A stretch of DNA of 64,000 bases from Cellulomonas sp. SLBN-39 (GTDB taxonomy: Bacteria > Actinomycetota > Actinomycetes > Actinomycetales > Cellulomonadaceae): NCBI RefSeq assembly GCF_006715865.1, contig NZ_VFOA01000001.1, positions 930,001 to 994,000 on the forward strand, written 5' to 3'. The position numbers were made by a program, and so were the translations under genes. The notes under the pieces were generated by a model. That model worked only from the letters and a program-made list of their open reading frames with translations, was not told the origin of the DNA and made no database searches. Below are positions 45,831 through 54,872 of this stretch, in pieces (the stretch's first letter is position 1; every line of letters starts with the position of its first letter).

Positions 45831-47056
45831 GATGCTCTCCTCTCGAGGGTGCCGCGGTGCGGCACGGGGACGGCCGTCGAGGGCCGACGGACGAGCTCGC
45901 GGGCCTGGTCGAGCCAGGTGCGCGCGAGGTGCTCCGCGGGCCGGGACGCGGCCAGCGAGAGCAGGACGGCGGCGGCGCGGGCCCGCAGCGCGTCCGGGTC
46001 GACGACCCGGTCGGACGCCGCGAGGAACGCGTCGCGCAGGCCGGGCACACGGTGGTACCCGGGGTCGAGGGTCGGCAGCACCGTCAGGTGCGCGGCGAGG
46101 CAGGCCAGGTCGTCGACGCGGTGGCCGGGGCCGAGGGTGTCGACGTCGATGAGGCCGAGGGCGCCCGCGCCGGGCCGGCCGTCCCACCACAGGTTGGCGG
46201 GGTGCAGGTCGCCGTGGGTGGCCACGACGGGCCCCGGGTCGGCGTCGGCGAGGACCGCGGCGACGTCGGCCGCGACGGCCCGGACCGGGGCGTCGGGCAG
46301 CGCGCGGGCGAGGGCGTCGGCGTAGCGGTCGAGCCGGTCGGCCGGGGTGCGGCGCGCGGGCAGGGCGGTCGCGGCGGAGGGCAGGGCGTCGAGGAGGTCG
46401 AGCACCGCGGCGGGCTCGGGCGCCGCACCGGCGTGCAGGTGGTCGGCGAGCGGGCGGCCCGTCGCGTCGGCGAGGACCACCAGGCCGGGTGCGTGCGCGA
46501 CCGTCGCAGGCACCCGCACCCGGGCGGCGCGCAGCAGGTCCAGCCGGTGCCCGAGCCCCGCGGCGACGTCGGGCCGCAGCACCTTGGCCCAGCGCCGCCC
46601 CGCGGGCGTCGCGGCCACCGTCACCGCGCGGCGCAGCGGCCGGTAGGCGACCACGCCGAGGTCCGTGACGGTGCCCGCGTCGCCCGCGGCCCGCAGCAGC
46701 TCCCCGAGCAGGGCGGGTGTGGTCGCGGTGCCCAGGGCCGGCAGGGCCGGGTCCGCGGGGTGCGCCCACACCGACACCGTGCACCCGTCCGTGCCGGTCA
46801 GGCGGGCGACGCCGGGCGCGTCGGCGGGCAGGTCGGCCGTCGTCGCGACCAGGTACAGCTCACGCGGCGCGACGCCGGCCCCGCGCACGGCCGCGGCCCG
46901 GACCGCGAACCCGACGCTCGTCTCGGCCCCCGGCCGGGCGTGCACCGCGTGCCGTTCCCACGACGCCGCCCGCAGCCCCTCGCCCGCGAGCGCGGCGTCG
47001 AGCACGCCCTGGGCGTCGGGGCCGAGCAGCAGGTCGGCGGGTGCGGTCGTCGTCAT
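45827..47056 (-). CDS. Aminoglycoside-phosphotransferase-fold kinase
   Basis: 409 aa. C-terminal lobe has the Brenner motif THGDLHPANLWWDG and the metal-binding Asp in LGLIDVDTLGPGHRVDDLA. N-terminal lobe: RPGAETSVGFAVR, RRWAKVLRPDV. The APH superfamily phosphorylates antibiotics, sugars or other small molecules. Its stop overlaps the start of the Thr/Pro repeat gene, so the two are co-translated. Substrate unknown. Confidence 0.85.
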   Translation of the reverse strand: MTTTAPADLLLGPDAQGVLDAALAGEGLRAASWERHAVHARPGAETSVGFAVRAAAVRGAGVAPRELYLVATTADLPADAPGVARLTGTDGCTVSVWAHPADPALPALGTATTPALLGELLRAAGDAGTVTDLGVVAYRPLRRAVTVAATPAGRRWAKVLRPDVAAGLGHRLDLLRAARVRVPATVAHAPGLVVLADATGRPLADHLHAGAAPEPAAVLDLLDALPSAATALPARRTPADRLDRYADALARALPDAPVRAVAADVAAVLADADPGPVVATHGDLHPANLWWDGRPGAGALGLIDVDTLGPGHRVDDLACLAAHLTVLPTLDPGYHRVPGLRDAFLAASDRVVDPDALRARAAAVLLSLAASRPAEHLARTWLDQARELVRRPSTAVPVPHRGTLERRAS

Positions 47057-47163
47057 GGCCCCTATCCGACCCCCCGCCCGTGGGGGGACCGTGAGCCACG
47101 GATGAGAGCCCTGTCATCTGCCGGTGCAGGCCGGACCGACCGGTCGGGCCCTGGCCCCCAGCG

Positions 47164-47655
47164 TCAGGGGGAGGGAGGGCCTGCCGATCGTGCGGCGGCC
47201 CGCGCATGCAGGCCGGTCAGCAGCAGCACTGCGGCACCCACGCCCGCAGCGAGGCCGATCGACCGGCCGACCTCGGAGCTCCTGCCGTCCATCGGCGCGA
47301 GACCGGCCCACACCCAGACCACGTGCAGCGCGGCGACGCTCGACGCGAGAGTCGCGCCGACGACCGACCAGGGCGCGGCCACGTGTCGCCGCCGGGCCTC
47401 CCGCCGCACGAGCAGGACGGCGGCAACCGCGACGACAGCCAGTCCCACGAAGCCGGGCGCTCCGAAGAACGCGACGAACTCGACCTGGTTCGGCCCCGGG
47501 TCCGTCGACGGGTGCTTGCTGCCCTCCTCGCACCACTCGGAGAAGGTGAGCATCACCCAGAAGAGTGCAGGCACGCAGGCGACGACGGTGGCGGCCGTCG
47601 CGAGCACGGTCAGCGCCAGCGCCCGTGCCACGGCGGATGTCGAGGTCACGGGCAT
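47164..47655 (-). CDS. Hypothetical membrane protein, four helices
   Basis: 163 aa from the ATG at 47655 (a TTG at 47664 is possible). Four hydrophobic segments: LALTVLATAATVVACVPALF, VGLAVVAVAAVLLV, LASSVAALHVVWVWAGL and IGLAAGVGAAVLLLTGL, with an outside loop holding CEEGSKHPSTDPG. No family recognised. Confidence 0.62.
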   Translation of the reverse strand: MPVTSTSAVARALALTVLATAATVVACVPALFWVMLTFSEWCEEGSKHPSTDPGPNQVEFVAFFGAPGFVGLAVVAVAAVLLVRREARRRHVAAPWSVVGATLASSVAALHVVWVWAGLAPMDGRSSEVGRSIGLAAGVGAAVLLLTGLHARAAARSAGPPSP

Positions 47656-47664
47656 GACAGGCAA

Positions 47665-47940
47665 TCACGGTGCAGCCATCGGTCGCCGACGAGGCGATGC
47701 ACCTACGCCTCGTCGGCGGTCACGCTCGTGCGACGCGTGCCGACCGCGGCCCTGGTGCGCTCGGCGCAGCACGGCCGCGAGGGCGAGCAGGGCCGTCGGC
47801 ACGATCACCAGGCCGCACACCCATCCCGGCGAGCGGGCGGGGAGCGTGAGCACCATGAGGGTGCCGATCAGCGTGACGCACGCGATCGGCACCCCCCAGG
47901 CGAAGGGCGGGGAGTCGCGCCAGTCGTTCGAGATCCGCAC
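47665..47940 (-). CDS. Hypothetical small membrane protein
   Basis: 91 aa from a GTG. Two helices (AWGVPIACVTLIGTLMVLTL and WVCGLVIVPTALLALAAVL) and a basic Arg-rich tail. Ends 9 bases before the next minus-strand start, so probably one transcript. No family recognised. Confidence 0.55.
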   Translation of the reverse strand: MRISNDWRDSPPFAWGVPIACVTLIGTLMVLTLPARSPGWVCGLVIVPTALLALAAVLRRAHQGRGRHASHERDRRRGVGASPRRRPMAAP

Positions 47941-47990
47941 TGCTCGACGGCTCCTTCGGTCGATCGGGGAAAGGCGTGCGACGAGCCCGG

Positions 47991-48163
47991 TCAGGGGGTG
48001 CCGCTGAGGCCGCCGCGGCCGGCGGGCGGGACGACCGGCGTCGCGGGGTCAACGAGCGTGTCGTCGTCCTCCGCGTCGTCGGGCGCGGGCGGTGCGACGG
48101 GGGCCGTGCTCACCACGGGGTCGGGGACGTCGTCGCCGTGCGGGGTGGTGCCGCGTCGGTCAT
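47991..48163 (-). pseudogene. Small Pro/Asp-rich gene with one-base frameshift
   Basis: The ATG at 48163 has an excellent AGGAGG site, yet the frame stops after 17 codons. Adding one base within codons 4-5 restores [18 protein letters not shown]... and ends GRGGLSGTP after 57 aa. 173 bases plus 1 is exactly 58 codons. Similar in size and style to the intact 58-aa gene just upstream. Real mutation or sequencing error. Downstream-only translation from a GTG at 48113 would give 40 aa. Confidence 0.5.
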
Positions 48164-48243
48164 CGTGGCCTCCTCGGCGCTGAGTGCAGGTCCGTCCAAC
48201 GTAGGTCGGTGCGGCCGGTCCGGCGCGGGAAGGCCCGGGAGGC

Positions 48244-48420
48244 TCAGAAGGGGACGCCGCCCGTGGTGCCGGGGCGTCCGCCCGGCGACAGGGGCAGGTC
48301 CGTGGACGTGCCGGCCGGGGTGCTGTCGCGCGAGGGCGGGGCCTGCGGCGCGGTGGCGCGCACCGGGTCGGGCGGCGCGTCGGCCGGGGTGGGCGTGGCG
48401 TCGGGTGCGGGGTGGGCCAT
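48244..48420 (-). CDS. Small Pro/Thr-rich hypothetical protein
   Basis: 58 aa, [17 protein letters not shown]... ending [12 protein letters not shown], no hydrophobic segment, probably disordered. ATG with GAGGAGA upstream. Confidence 0.55.
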   Translation of the reverse strand: MAHPAPDATPTPADAPPDPVRATAPQAPPSRDSTPAGTSTDLPLSPGGRPGTTGGVPF

Positions 48421-48488
48421 CGTCGTCTCCTCGGCGGTGAGGTGCGTGGGCGGCCAGGCTAGCGGTGCCGGTGCCGGTCAGGGCCTGG

Positions 48489-48728
48489 TCAGGCGTCCGG
48501 GTCGGGCGTGCTCCCCGGGGCAGGGCGGGTGCTGCGGTCGACGAGGTAGGTGCGGCCGGCGGCGTCCTGGACGCGCTCGAAGCCGGCCTGCAGGCCCTGC
48601 TCGCGCTCGCGCTCGGCGTCGGTGGCGGGACGGCCGGGGCGCTGCGGCGGGGCGACGGACGCCGGGCCGAGCAGGTACTTGGCCAGCCACGCGGTCATGT
48701 CGAGCTTCTCGCGCCGTCCTCGCACCAC
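48489..48728 (-). CDS. Small hypothetical protein
   Basis: 79 aa from a GTG with GGGGAGG upstream (69 aa if the internal ATG is used). N-terminal [21 protein letters not shown] may be an amphipathic membrane anchor; then a charged region ([20 protein letters not shown]) and a short GRTYLVD. No family known. Confidence 0.6.
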   Translation of the reverse strand: MVRGRREKLDMTAWLAKYLLGPASVAPPQRPGRPATDAEREREQGLQAGFERVQDAAGRTYLVDRSTRPAPGSTPDPDA

Positions 48729-48799
48729 GTCCGCCTCCCCTCGGTGCCCGCCGGCGGCGGGCAGGGACCCATCATCCCTGCCCGCCGTCGGAGGTGGCG

Positions 48800-49684
48800 T
48801 CAGTGGGCCGTCCGGCGGTACCGGGCGGTGGCCAGGGGCGCGAACACCAGGAGCATGACGACGACGCACAGGAGCGTGTAAAGCGCGGGGTTCTGCATGG
48901 ACCACGCGTCGGAGACCTGGGCGGCGGGGTCGGCGTTGCCGAACAGCTCCCGGCAGGCCTGGGTGAGCGTCGAGACGGGGTTCCACTCGACGACGGTGCG
49001 CAGCACGGACGGGAACGACTCCAGGGGGACGAACGCGTTGGAGACGAACGTCAGCGGCATGATGACGATGAACGAGGCGTTGTTGATGACCTCGACGCTG
49101 GGCACGAGGACGCCGACGAGCGCCATCACCCAGCTCACGGCGTACGAGAACGCGAGCAGCAGGGCGAACGCGGCGGCCGCGTCGAGGAGCGACCCGCGCA
49201 CCCGCCAGCCCACGAGCAGGCCCGTGAGCGCCATGATCACCAGCGACAGGACGTTGTAGACGACGTCGGACGCGGTGCGGCCGGCGAGCACCGCGGACTG
49301 CGACATGGGCAGCGACCGGAACCGGTCGATGATGCCCTTCTGCATGTCGTCGGCGATCCCCGCCCCGGTGAACGTGGCCCCGAAGACGACGGTCTGGGCG
49401 AAGATCCCCGGGATGAGGAACTCCCGGTAGGGCACGCCGTCGCCGGGGTCGATCGCGCCGCCGAAGACGTACGCGAACAGCAGGACGAACATGATCGGCG
49501 AGATCAGCACCGAGACGAGGATCTCGGGCACCCGCACGATCTTGATGAGGTTGCGCTTGGCGACCACGTGGGTGTCGACGGCGACGCGGACGAGGGTGGG
49601 CATCGGCCTCGCCGCGGCCGGCGTGCCGGTCGGGGCGTGCGTGCCGCTCGTCGTCGGGGTGCCGGTCGGGGTCTGCGTGCTCAT
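48800..49684 (-). CDS. ABC-2 type transporter permease (DrrB-like)
   Basis: 294 aa, six helices with the ABC-2 family segments IVRVPEILVSVLISPIMFVL, FGATFTGAGIADDMQKGIIDR, RFRSLPMSQSAVLAGR and FVPLESFPSVLRTVVEWNPV. Thr/Pro-rich N-terminus. ATG overlaps the ATPase stop by ATGA; together they form one exporter. Confidence 0.93.
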   Translation of the reverse strand: MSTQTPTGTPTTSGTHAPTGTPAAARPMPTLVRVAVDTHVVAKRNLIKIVRVPEILVSVLISPIMFVLLFAYVFGGAIDPGDGVPYREFLIPGIFAQTVVFGATFTGAGIADDMQKGIIDRFRSLPMSQSAVLAGRTASDVVYNVLSLVIMALTGLLVGWRVRGSLLDAAAAFALLLAFSYAVSWVMALVGVLVPSVEVINNASFIVIMPLTFVSNAFVPLESFPSVLRTVVEWNPVSTLTQACRELFGNADPAAQVSDAWSMQNPALYTLLCVVVMLLVFAPLATARYRRTAH

Positions 49685-50673
49685 CGGGCCACCTCCACGG
49701 TGTCGGTGCGGGCGTCGGCCGGCGCCGGGGGCTCCTCGGCGGTGCGGCCGGTGAGGGTGAGGAACACGTCGTCGAGGGTCGGGCGCCGCAGGCCGACGTC
49801 GAGCACCTCGACCCCGTCGGCGTCGAGCCGTTCGAGCACGAGCCGCAGCGACCGGGCGCCGTCGGCCACGGCCGCGGAGAGGGTGCGCTCGGTGCTGCCG
49901 TCGTGGACGCCGTCGCCGGTGGCGACCGCCCCGAGGGCCCGACGGGCCGCGTCGCGGTCCTGCGGCCGGGCCAGCACGAGCTCGACGCGCTCGCCGCCGA
50001 CCTGCGCCTTGAGGGCGTCGGCCGTGCCGCGGGCGATCGCCAGGCCGTGGTCGATGACGACGATGTCGTCGGCGAGCCGGTCGGCCTCCTCCAGGTACTG
50101 CGTGGTGAGCAGCACGGTCGTGCCCGCGCGGACCAGCTCGGCGATGACGTCCCACATCTGCAGCCGGCTGCGGGGGTCCAGGCCCGTGGTCGGCTCGTCG
50201 AGGACGACGACGGGCGGCTCGGCGACCAGCGCGCACGCCAGGTCGAGGCGCCGGCGCATGCCGCCGGAGTACGTCTTGGTGGGGCGCCCGCCCGCGTCCG
50301 TGAGGTCGAACCGGCCGAGCAGCTCGTCGGCGCGGGCGACGGCCCGCCGGCGCCGGAACCCATACAGCCGGCCGATCATCTCCAGGTTCTCCGCGCCCGT
50401 GAGGTTCTCGTCGACGGCGGCGGACTGGCCGGACAGGCCGATCTGCCGCCGCGCCGCCTCCGGGTCGCGCACCACGTCGGCGCCCGCGACCCGTGCGGTG
50501 CCCGCGTCGGGGCGCAGCAGCGTGGTCAGGATGCGCACCGCCGTGGTCTTGCCCGCACCGTTGGGCCCCAGCAGGCCCAGCACGGTGCCCTCGGGGACCT
50601 CCAGGTCCAGGCCCCGCAGCGCCTCGACCTCCCCGTACCTCTTGACCAGCCCGTGGGCCTCGATCGTCGCCAT
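49681..50673 (-). CDS. ABC transporter ATPase (DrrA/daunorubicin-resistance type)
   Basis: 330 aa. Walker A LLGPNGAGKTTAVRIL, Q-loop GLSGQSAAVDENLTG (typical DrrA), signature TYSGGMRRRLDLACAL, Walker B VVVLDEPTTGLDP and a ~100-aa C-terminal extension with GLRRPTLDDVFLTLTG, characteristic of this subfamily. Substrate could be a drug or lipid-like metabolite. Confidence 0.95.
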   Translation of the reverse strand: MATIEAHGLVKRYGEVEALRGLDLEVPEGTVLGLLGPNGAGKTTAVRILTTLLRPDAGTARVAGADVVRDPEAARRQIGLSGQSAAVDENLTGAENLEMIGRLYGFRRRRAVARADELLGRFDLTDAGGRPTKTYSGGMRRRLDLACALVAEPPVVVLDEPTTGLDPRSRLQMWDVIAELVRAGTTVLLTTQYLEEADRLADDIVVIDHGLAIARGTADALKAQVGGERVELVLARPQDRDAARRALGAVATGDGVHDGSTERTLSAAVADGARSLRLVLERLDADGVEVLDVGLRRPTLDDVFLTLTGRTAEEPPAPADARTDTVEVAR

Positions 50674-50802
50674 GCCGCCCCTCCTCGTCGTCCGTCCGCC
50701 GTCGGTCCGCCGTGGTCACGCCGGTCCGCCCTGCACTGACCGGCCCCGCGGCGGGGACTCGTCGGCCTCACCCGTCCCGGACCACGCTGCCGCAGGTCGC
50801 GG

Positions 50803-51333
50803 TCAGGGGATGTCCTCTTCTCCAGCGGCCCGTGCGTCGCCGTCCCCCGAGCGGGCCGAGGCCAGGAGCGTCACCGCGGTGGTCACCACGACGACGTCGA
50901 ACAGCATCTGCACCACGACGAGCAGCCGGGCCCCCTGGCTGACCGGGGTGATGTCGCCGAACCCGACGGTCGTCAGCGTCGTCACGGAGAAGTAGAGGGC
51001 GTCGAGCTTGGTGCGCAGCCCGGTGAAACCCGCGGACTCGACGTACGCGACGGCGGCGAAGAACACGACGACGAGCCACACGACCGCGAGCAGGACCCAC
51101 AGCCGCTCGGCGAACGACCGGCCGTGGGTCACGGCGCCGCGCACGAGCCGGGCGACGAGCGCGACCAGCGCGCCCACGCACACGACGAGCAGCACGGCGC
51201 GCACCGTGCCGGACGTGCCGGCCAGCGCCGACGCGTCGAGCGGCGCGACCGCGTAGGCGGCGCCGGTCACGACCATCGTGAGCAGCGTCAGCGCACGGAC
51301 GCCCCGGCGTCCCGGTGGGAGGTGCACCGCCAC
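50803..51333 (-). CDS. Two-helix potassium channel
   Basis: 176 aa. Two N-terminal helices and then the Ion_trans_2 pore module: helix LLAVVWLVVVFFAAVAYVE, selectivity filter TLTTVGFGDITP, helix LLVVVQMLFDVVVVTTAVTLL. Short acidic tail, no RCK domain. GTG with GGAGG upstream. Confidence 0.9.
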   Translation of the reverse strand: MAVHLPPGRRGVRALTLLTMVVTGAAYAVAPLDASALAGTSGTVRAVLLVVCVGALVALVARLVRGAVTHGRSFAERLWVLLAVVWLVVVFFAAVAYVESAGFTGLRTKLDALYFSVTTLTTVGFGDITPVSQGARLLVVVQMLFDVVVVTTAVTLLASARSGDGDARAAGEEDIP

Positions 51334-51424
51334 GGCTCACCTCCGGCGCGGGACCGTCGTCTGCCCACCGAACGTACTCCCGGCGGGACGGCGCGTCACG
51401 CGTGCGACGGTCCGGGTCGGACCG

Positions 51425-52573
51425 TCAGGCCGAGGCGCGCAGCACGTCCTCGACCTCGGCGGGCGTGAGGGTCACGGGGTTGCCGCGCATGCTGGAGGCG
51501 GCGAGCGCGGCACGGGCCACGTCGGGCACGGCGGCGTCGTCGAGCCCGAGCGCGCGCAGGCCGCGCAGGCCGAGCGGGGCGAGGGCGTCGCGCAGCCACG
51601 GGGCCGCGTCGTCCGCACCCGCCGTGGGCCGGCCGGTGAGGGCCTGGGCGGCGCGGGCGTAGCGGCGCAGGGCGTCGCCGTCGGGGTCGGAGCGGCGCAG
51701 GGCGGCGACGTTCGCGGCCGTGGTGGCCACGAGCACGGCGGCGCAGATCTCGCCGTGGCCGGCGTGCACGGCACCGCCGAGCGCGGCCGCAAGCCCGTGC
51801 ACGGCACCGAGGCGGGCGTTGGCCAGCGCCATGCCGGACAGCAGCGCCGCCAGGGACATGTCGGTGCGGGCGTCGAGGTCGTCGCCGCGCGTCGCGGCCC
51901 GGGCCAGGCTGCGGCCGGCGCGGACGAGGCCGTCGAGCGCGAGGGGGTCGGTCAGGGGTGTCGCGGCCGGGGTCGTGAAGGCTTCGAGGCACTGCGTGAG
52001 GGCGTCGGCGCCGGACGCCGCGGTCACCGCGGGCGGGCAGCCGAGGGTCAGCACGGGGTCGACGAGCGCGAGGGCCGGCAGCAGGGCCGGGCCGCGCAGG
52101 CTGGCCTTGACGCCGTGCTCCGGCACCAGGACGGGGGCGTTGGCCGTGACCTCGGCGCCCGTGCCGCTCGTCGTCGGGACGGCCACCACGGGGGTGCCCG
52201 GCGCCGGAAGCGGAAGGCCGCGGCCGACGACCTCGAGGTGGTCGAGCACGTCGCCCGTGCCGCGGTGCAGGGCCGCGACGGCCTTGGCCGTGTCCAGCAC
52301 GGACCCGCCGCCCCAGCCGACGACGACGTCGGGCCCGAACGCGCGGGCCACCTCGACGCCCGCCCGCACCCCCGCGACGTCGGGCTCGCCGCGGCGGCGC
52401 CACACGTGCACCTCGTCGAGCTCGTGACCGGCGGCCCGGACCAGCACGTCGACGTCCGCGTGCCCGCCGGCGACGACCAGCGCGCGACGGCCCAGCGACG
52501 CGACGAGAGCGGCGGCGTGCTCGGCCTCGCCCGCACCCACCACGACCCGGCCCGCGGTACTGAACGTCGGCAC
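51425..52573 (-). CDS. Iron-containing alcohol dehydrogenase family protein
   Basis: 382 aa. NAD-binding VVVGWGGGSVLDTAKAVAAL and PTTSGTGAEVTANAPV. Metal ligands are likely the Asp in PPAVTAASGADALTQ and the His in NARLGAVHGLAAALGG and HAGHGEICAA. Closest in style to maleylacetate reductase/1,3-propanediol-type dehydrogenases. GTG with AGGAGG upstream. Confidence 0.9.
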   Translation of the reverse strand: MPTFSTAGRVVVGAGEAEHAAALVASLGRRALVVAGGHADVDVLVRAAGHELDEVHVWRRRGEPDVAGVRAGVEVARAFGPDVVVGWGGGSVLDTAKAVAALHRGTGDVLDHLEVVGRGLPLPAPGTPVVAVPTTSGTGAEVTANAPVLVPEHGVKASLRGPALLPALALVDPVLTLGCPPAVTAASGADALTQCLEAFTTPAATPLTDPLALDGLVRAGRSLARAATRGDDLDARTDMSLAALLSGMALANARLGAVHGLAAALGGAVHAGHGEICAAVLVATTAANVAALRRSDPDGDALRRYARAAQALTGRPTAGADDAAPWLRDALAPLGLRGLRALGLDDAAVPDVARAALAASSMRGNPVTLTPAEVEDVLRASA

Positions 52574-52746
52574 GCTCGCCTCCTGCCCGCCGGGCACAGC
52601 ACCCGGACGTCCCGAGGCTAGGCCCGCCCGGGCCCTGGCGCGCAGGACGCAGGACCCGGCGGTGTCCGTCGCGCCGCCTTCCGCGACGACGCGCTCCGCG
52701 GGATGCTCGGACCGGGGGCCGCGCCGGTGCGGCCGGAGGGGGACGC

Positions 52747-53829
52747 ATGACCACGCTCGAGATCGGCACGCTCGTCGACGAGGCCGGGGCACCCGCGCTG
52801 CTCGACGCGACCCGGTTCAACCGGCACACGTTCTGGTGCGGGCAGTCCGGGTCGGGCAAGACGTACGCGCTCGGCGTCGTGCTCGAGCAGCTGCTGCTGC
52901 GCACACGGCTGCCGCTGCTCGTGCTGGACCCCAACGGCGACTTCGTGCGGCTGCACGAGACGCGGGCCGGGGCGCCCGCCGACGTCGGGGACCGGTGGGC
53001 GGACCTGGGGGTGCGGGTCCTGCGCTCGGGGGACGCACCCGGGGAACGCCTGCACGCCCGGTTCGTCGACCTGCCGCTGCGCTCGAAGGCCGCCGTGCTG
53101 CGCCTGGACCCGCTGGCCGACCGGGACGAGTTCAACGTGCTCCTGCACATCGGCGAGCACGTGCGCTCGCACGAGCCCGAGCTCCTGCACCGCTATCTCT
53201 CCGAGGCCGACGACCCCGCCCACGCCGCGCTGCTGCGCCGCATCGAGAACCTCGGGACGCTCGGCTGGGACCTGTGGGCGCGCGGCGAGCAGTCGGTCGA
53301 GGACGTCGTGGACACCCGCCCGCGCGCGACCGTCATGGACCTCGGCGGCTTCCGCGACCAGGGCGAGCCGCAGGCCGCCGCGCTGGCCGTGCTCGACCAC
53401 CTGTGGGCGACGCGGGAGCGGCGCGAGCCCGTGCTCGTGGTGGTCGACGAGGCCCACAACATCTGCCCGCCCGACCCCGTGACACCCCTGGAGACGGCGC
53501 TGACCGAGCGGGTCGTGCAGATCGCCGCCGAGGGACGCAAGTTCGGCCTGTGGCTGCTGCTGTCGACGCAGCGCCCGTCGAAGGTGCACCCGAACGCGCT
53601 CTCGCAGTGCGACAACCTCGGCCTCATGCGGATGAGCTCTCCGCGGGACCTGGCCGAGCTCACCGACGTCTTCGGGTACGCACCCGCCGACCTCGTGGGC
53701 GCGTCGCCGCGCTTCCCGCAGGGGCGTGCCCTGTTCGCGGGCGGGTTCACCGGCGGACGGGCCGCGCTCGTCCAGGTCGGTGCGCGCCTGACGCCCGAGG
53801 GCGGGTCGGACGTGCGCGTGCCGCTGTGA
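52747..53829 (+). CDS. HerA/VirB4-like ATP-binding protein (DUF87 type)
   Basis: 360 aa. Walker A GQSGSGKT at residues 32-39, LVLDPNGDFVRL, Walker B LVVVDEAHNICPPDP, an Arg-finger-like LLLSTQRPSKVHPN and a final FGYAPADLVGASPRFPQG. Belongs to the HerA-FtsK superfamily of DNA or protein pumping motors. No NurA nuclease or secretion genes lie nearby, so it stands alone. ATG with GAGGGGG upstream. Confidence 0.88.
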   Translation: MTTLEIGTLVDEAGAPALLDATRFNRHTFWCGQSGSGKTYALGVVLEQLLLRTRLPLLVLDPNGDFVRLHETRAGAPADVGDRWADLGVRVLRSGDAPGERLHARFVDLPLRSKAAVLRLDPLADRDEFNVLLHIGEHVRSHEPELLHRYLSEADDPAHAALLRRIENLGTLGWDLWARGEQSVEDVVDTRPRATVMDLGGFRDQGEPQAAALAVLDHLWATRERREPVLVVVDEAHNICPPDPVTPLETALTERVVQIAAEGRKFGLWLLLSTQRPSKVHPNALSQCDNLGLMRMSSPRDLAELTDVFGYAPADLVGASPRFPQGRALFAGGFTGGRAALVQVGARLTPEGGSDVRVPL

Positions 53830-53838
53830 CCGGGCGGG

Positions 53839-54183
53839 TCACACGGTGCCGAGCAGACGCCCCTTCGCGGCGGTGAACTCCGCGTCGGTGAGCAGCCCGA
53901 CCTCGCGGAGCCGGACGAGCTCGGTGATCTGCGCCATGAGGTCGGGTGCGGCGGCGGGCGGCGGCGTGGCGGCGGGCGGTGCGGCCACCGCCTGCCGCGC
54001 CGCGTCCTGCCGCGCGGCCTCCTCGGCGGCGGCCCGCGCCTGCTGCTCGGCCCACGACTCCTGGGCGCGGGCCTGCTGACGACGGGCGACGGCCCCGGCC
54101 GAGGCCTGCGCGGTCCCGGCGATGACGGCGGTGCGGGCGGCGGTGCCGAGGAGGCCCGGCCTGCCCGTGCGGCGCAGCGGCAT
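53839..54183 (-). CDS. SHOCT-domain protein
   Basis: 114 aa. Hydrophobic helix near the N-terminus, an Ala/Gln/Arg coiled coil (QQARAQESWAEQQARAAAEE), Pro/Ala linker and a C-terminal SHOCT motif (ITELVRLREVGLLTDAEFTAAKGRLL). ATG with GAAGGAG upstream. SHOCT modules mediate oligomerisation. Confidence 0.85.
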   Translation of the reverse strand: MPLRRTGRPGLLGTAARTAVIAGTAQASAGAVARRQQARAQESWAEQQARAAAEEAARQDAARQAVAAPPAATPPPAAAPDLMAQITELVRLREVGLLTDAEFTAAKGRLLGTV

Positions 54184-54231
54184 GGTGCTCCTTCTCTCGT
54201 GCGGACCTGCGGGACCGACCTGCACCGCAGC

Positions 54232-54690
54232 TCAGGTGCCGGCGGCGACCAGCTCGTTGACGACCTCGGCGGGGATCCGTTCGCTCGCGAGCATGATCCC
54301 GTCGGCCGCGCGCGTCGCGCGGGCCAGCGCCGTCGACCACACGTGCTCCACCACGAGGACGACCACGACGCTGCCGGGCGCCACGTCGCCGGCGACGTCG
54401 GCGAGGTCCTCCTCGGACGTCAGGCCCTCCCCCACGAGGCCGCCGACGACCACGGCCAGCGAGCCCGTCGGGTCCTCGATCTCCCGCACCTCGAGCACCG
54501 TCGACGTGCCGTCGAGGCCGCGCCGCAGCACCACCGCGTCGACGAGCCGGATCCTGCCCTGGGCCACGAGCGCGGCGACCTCGTCGACGACACCCGGCGG
54601 CACCCGCTCGCCCGGGAACGCCAGCGCGACCATCTCCACCGGCCCGAGCCCCGCCCCGGCGGCGGGGCCGCCCTCCGACGTCGCTGCCAC
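54232..54690 (-). CDS. DUF6325/DUF1269-like protein
   Basis: 152 aa from a GTG with GAGGAG upstream. GLGPVEMVALAFPGERVPPG then VDAVVLRRGLDGTSTVLEVREIED and VVVLVVEHVWSTALARATRAADG; ends with ERIPAEVVNELVAAGT. These features match small actinobacterial proteins usually encoded beside SHOCT proteins, as here (49-bp gap). Function unknown. Confidence 0.78.
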   Translation of the reverse strand: MAATSEGGPAAGAGLGPVEMVALAFPGERVPPGVVDEVAALVAQGRIRLVDAVVLRRGLDGTSTVLEVREIEDPTGSLAVVVGGLVGEGLTSEEDLADVAGDVAPGSVVVVLVVEHVWSTALARATRAADGIMLASERIPAEVVNELVAAGT

Positions 54691-54872
54691 GTCACGCTCC
54701 TCGCCTCGACCCCCCGCCGGCCCCACGGCCCGGCCCGGCCCAGCCTGGCCGTCCGCGGCCGCGGCGCCCTCACCCGTCAGGGATGAGGTCCCGCCGCAGG
54801 CCGGCGGGGCAGGGTCGGGGCACGGGGCGCCCGCCCCGCCCGGCACGTCCGGGACCCGCGGAGGAGACGCCC

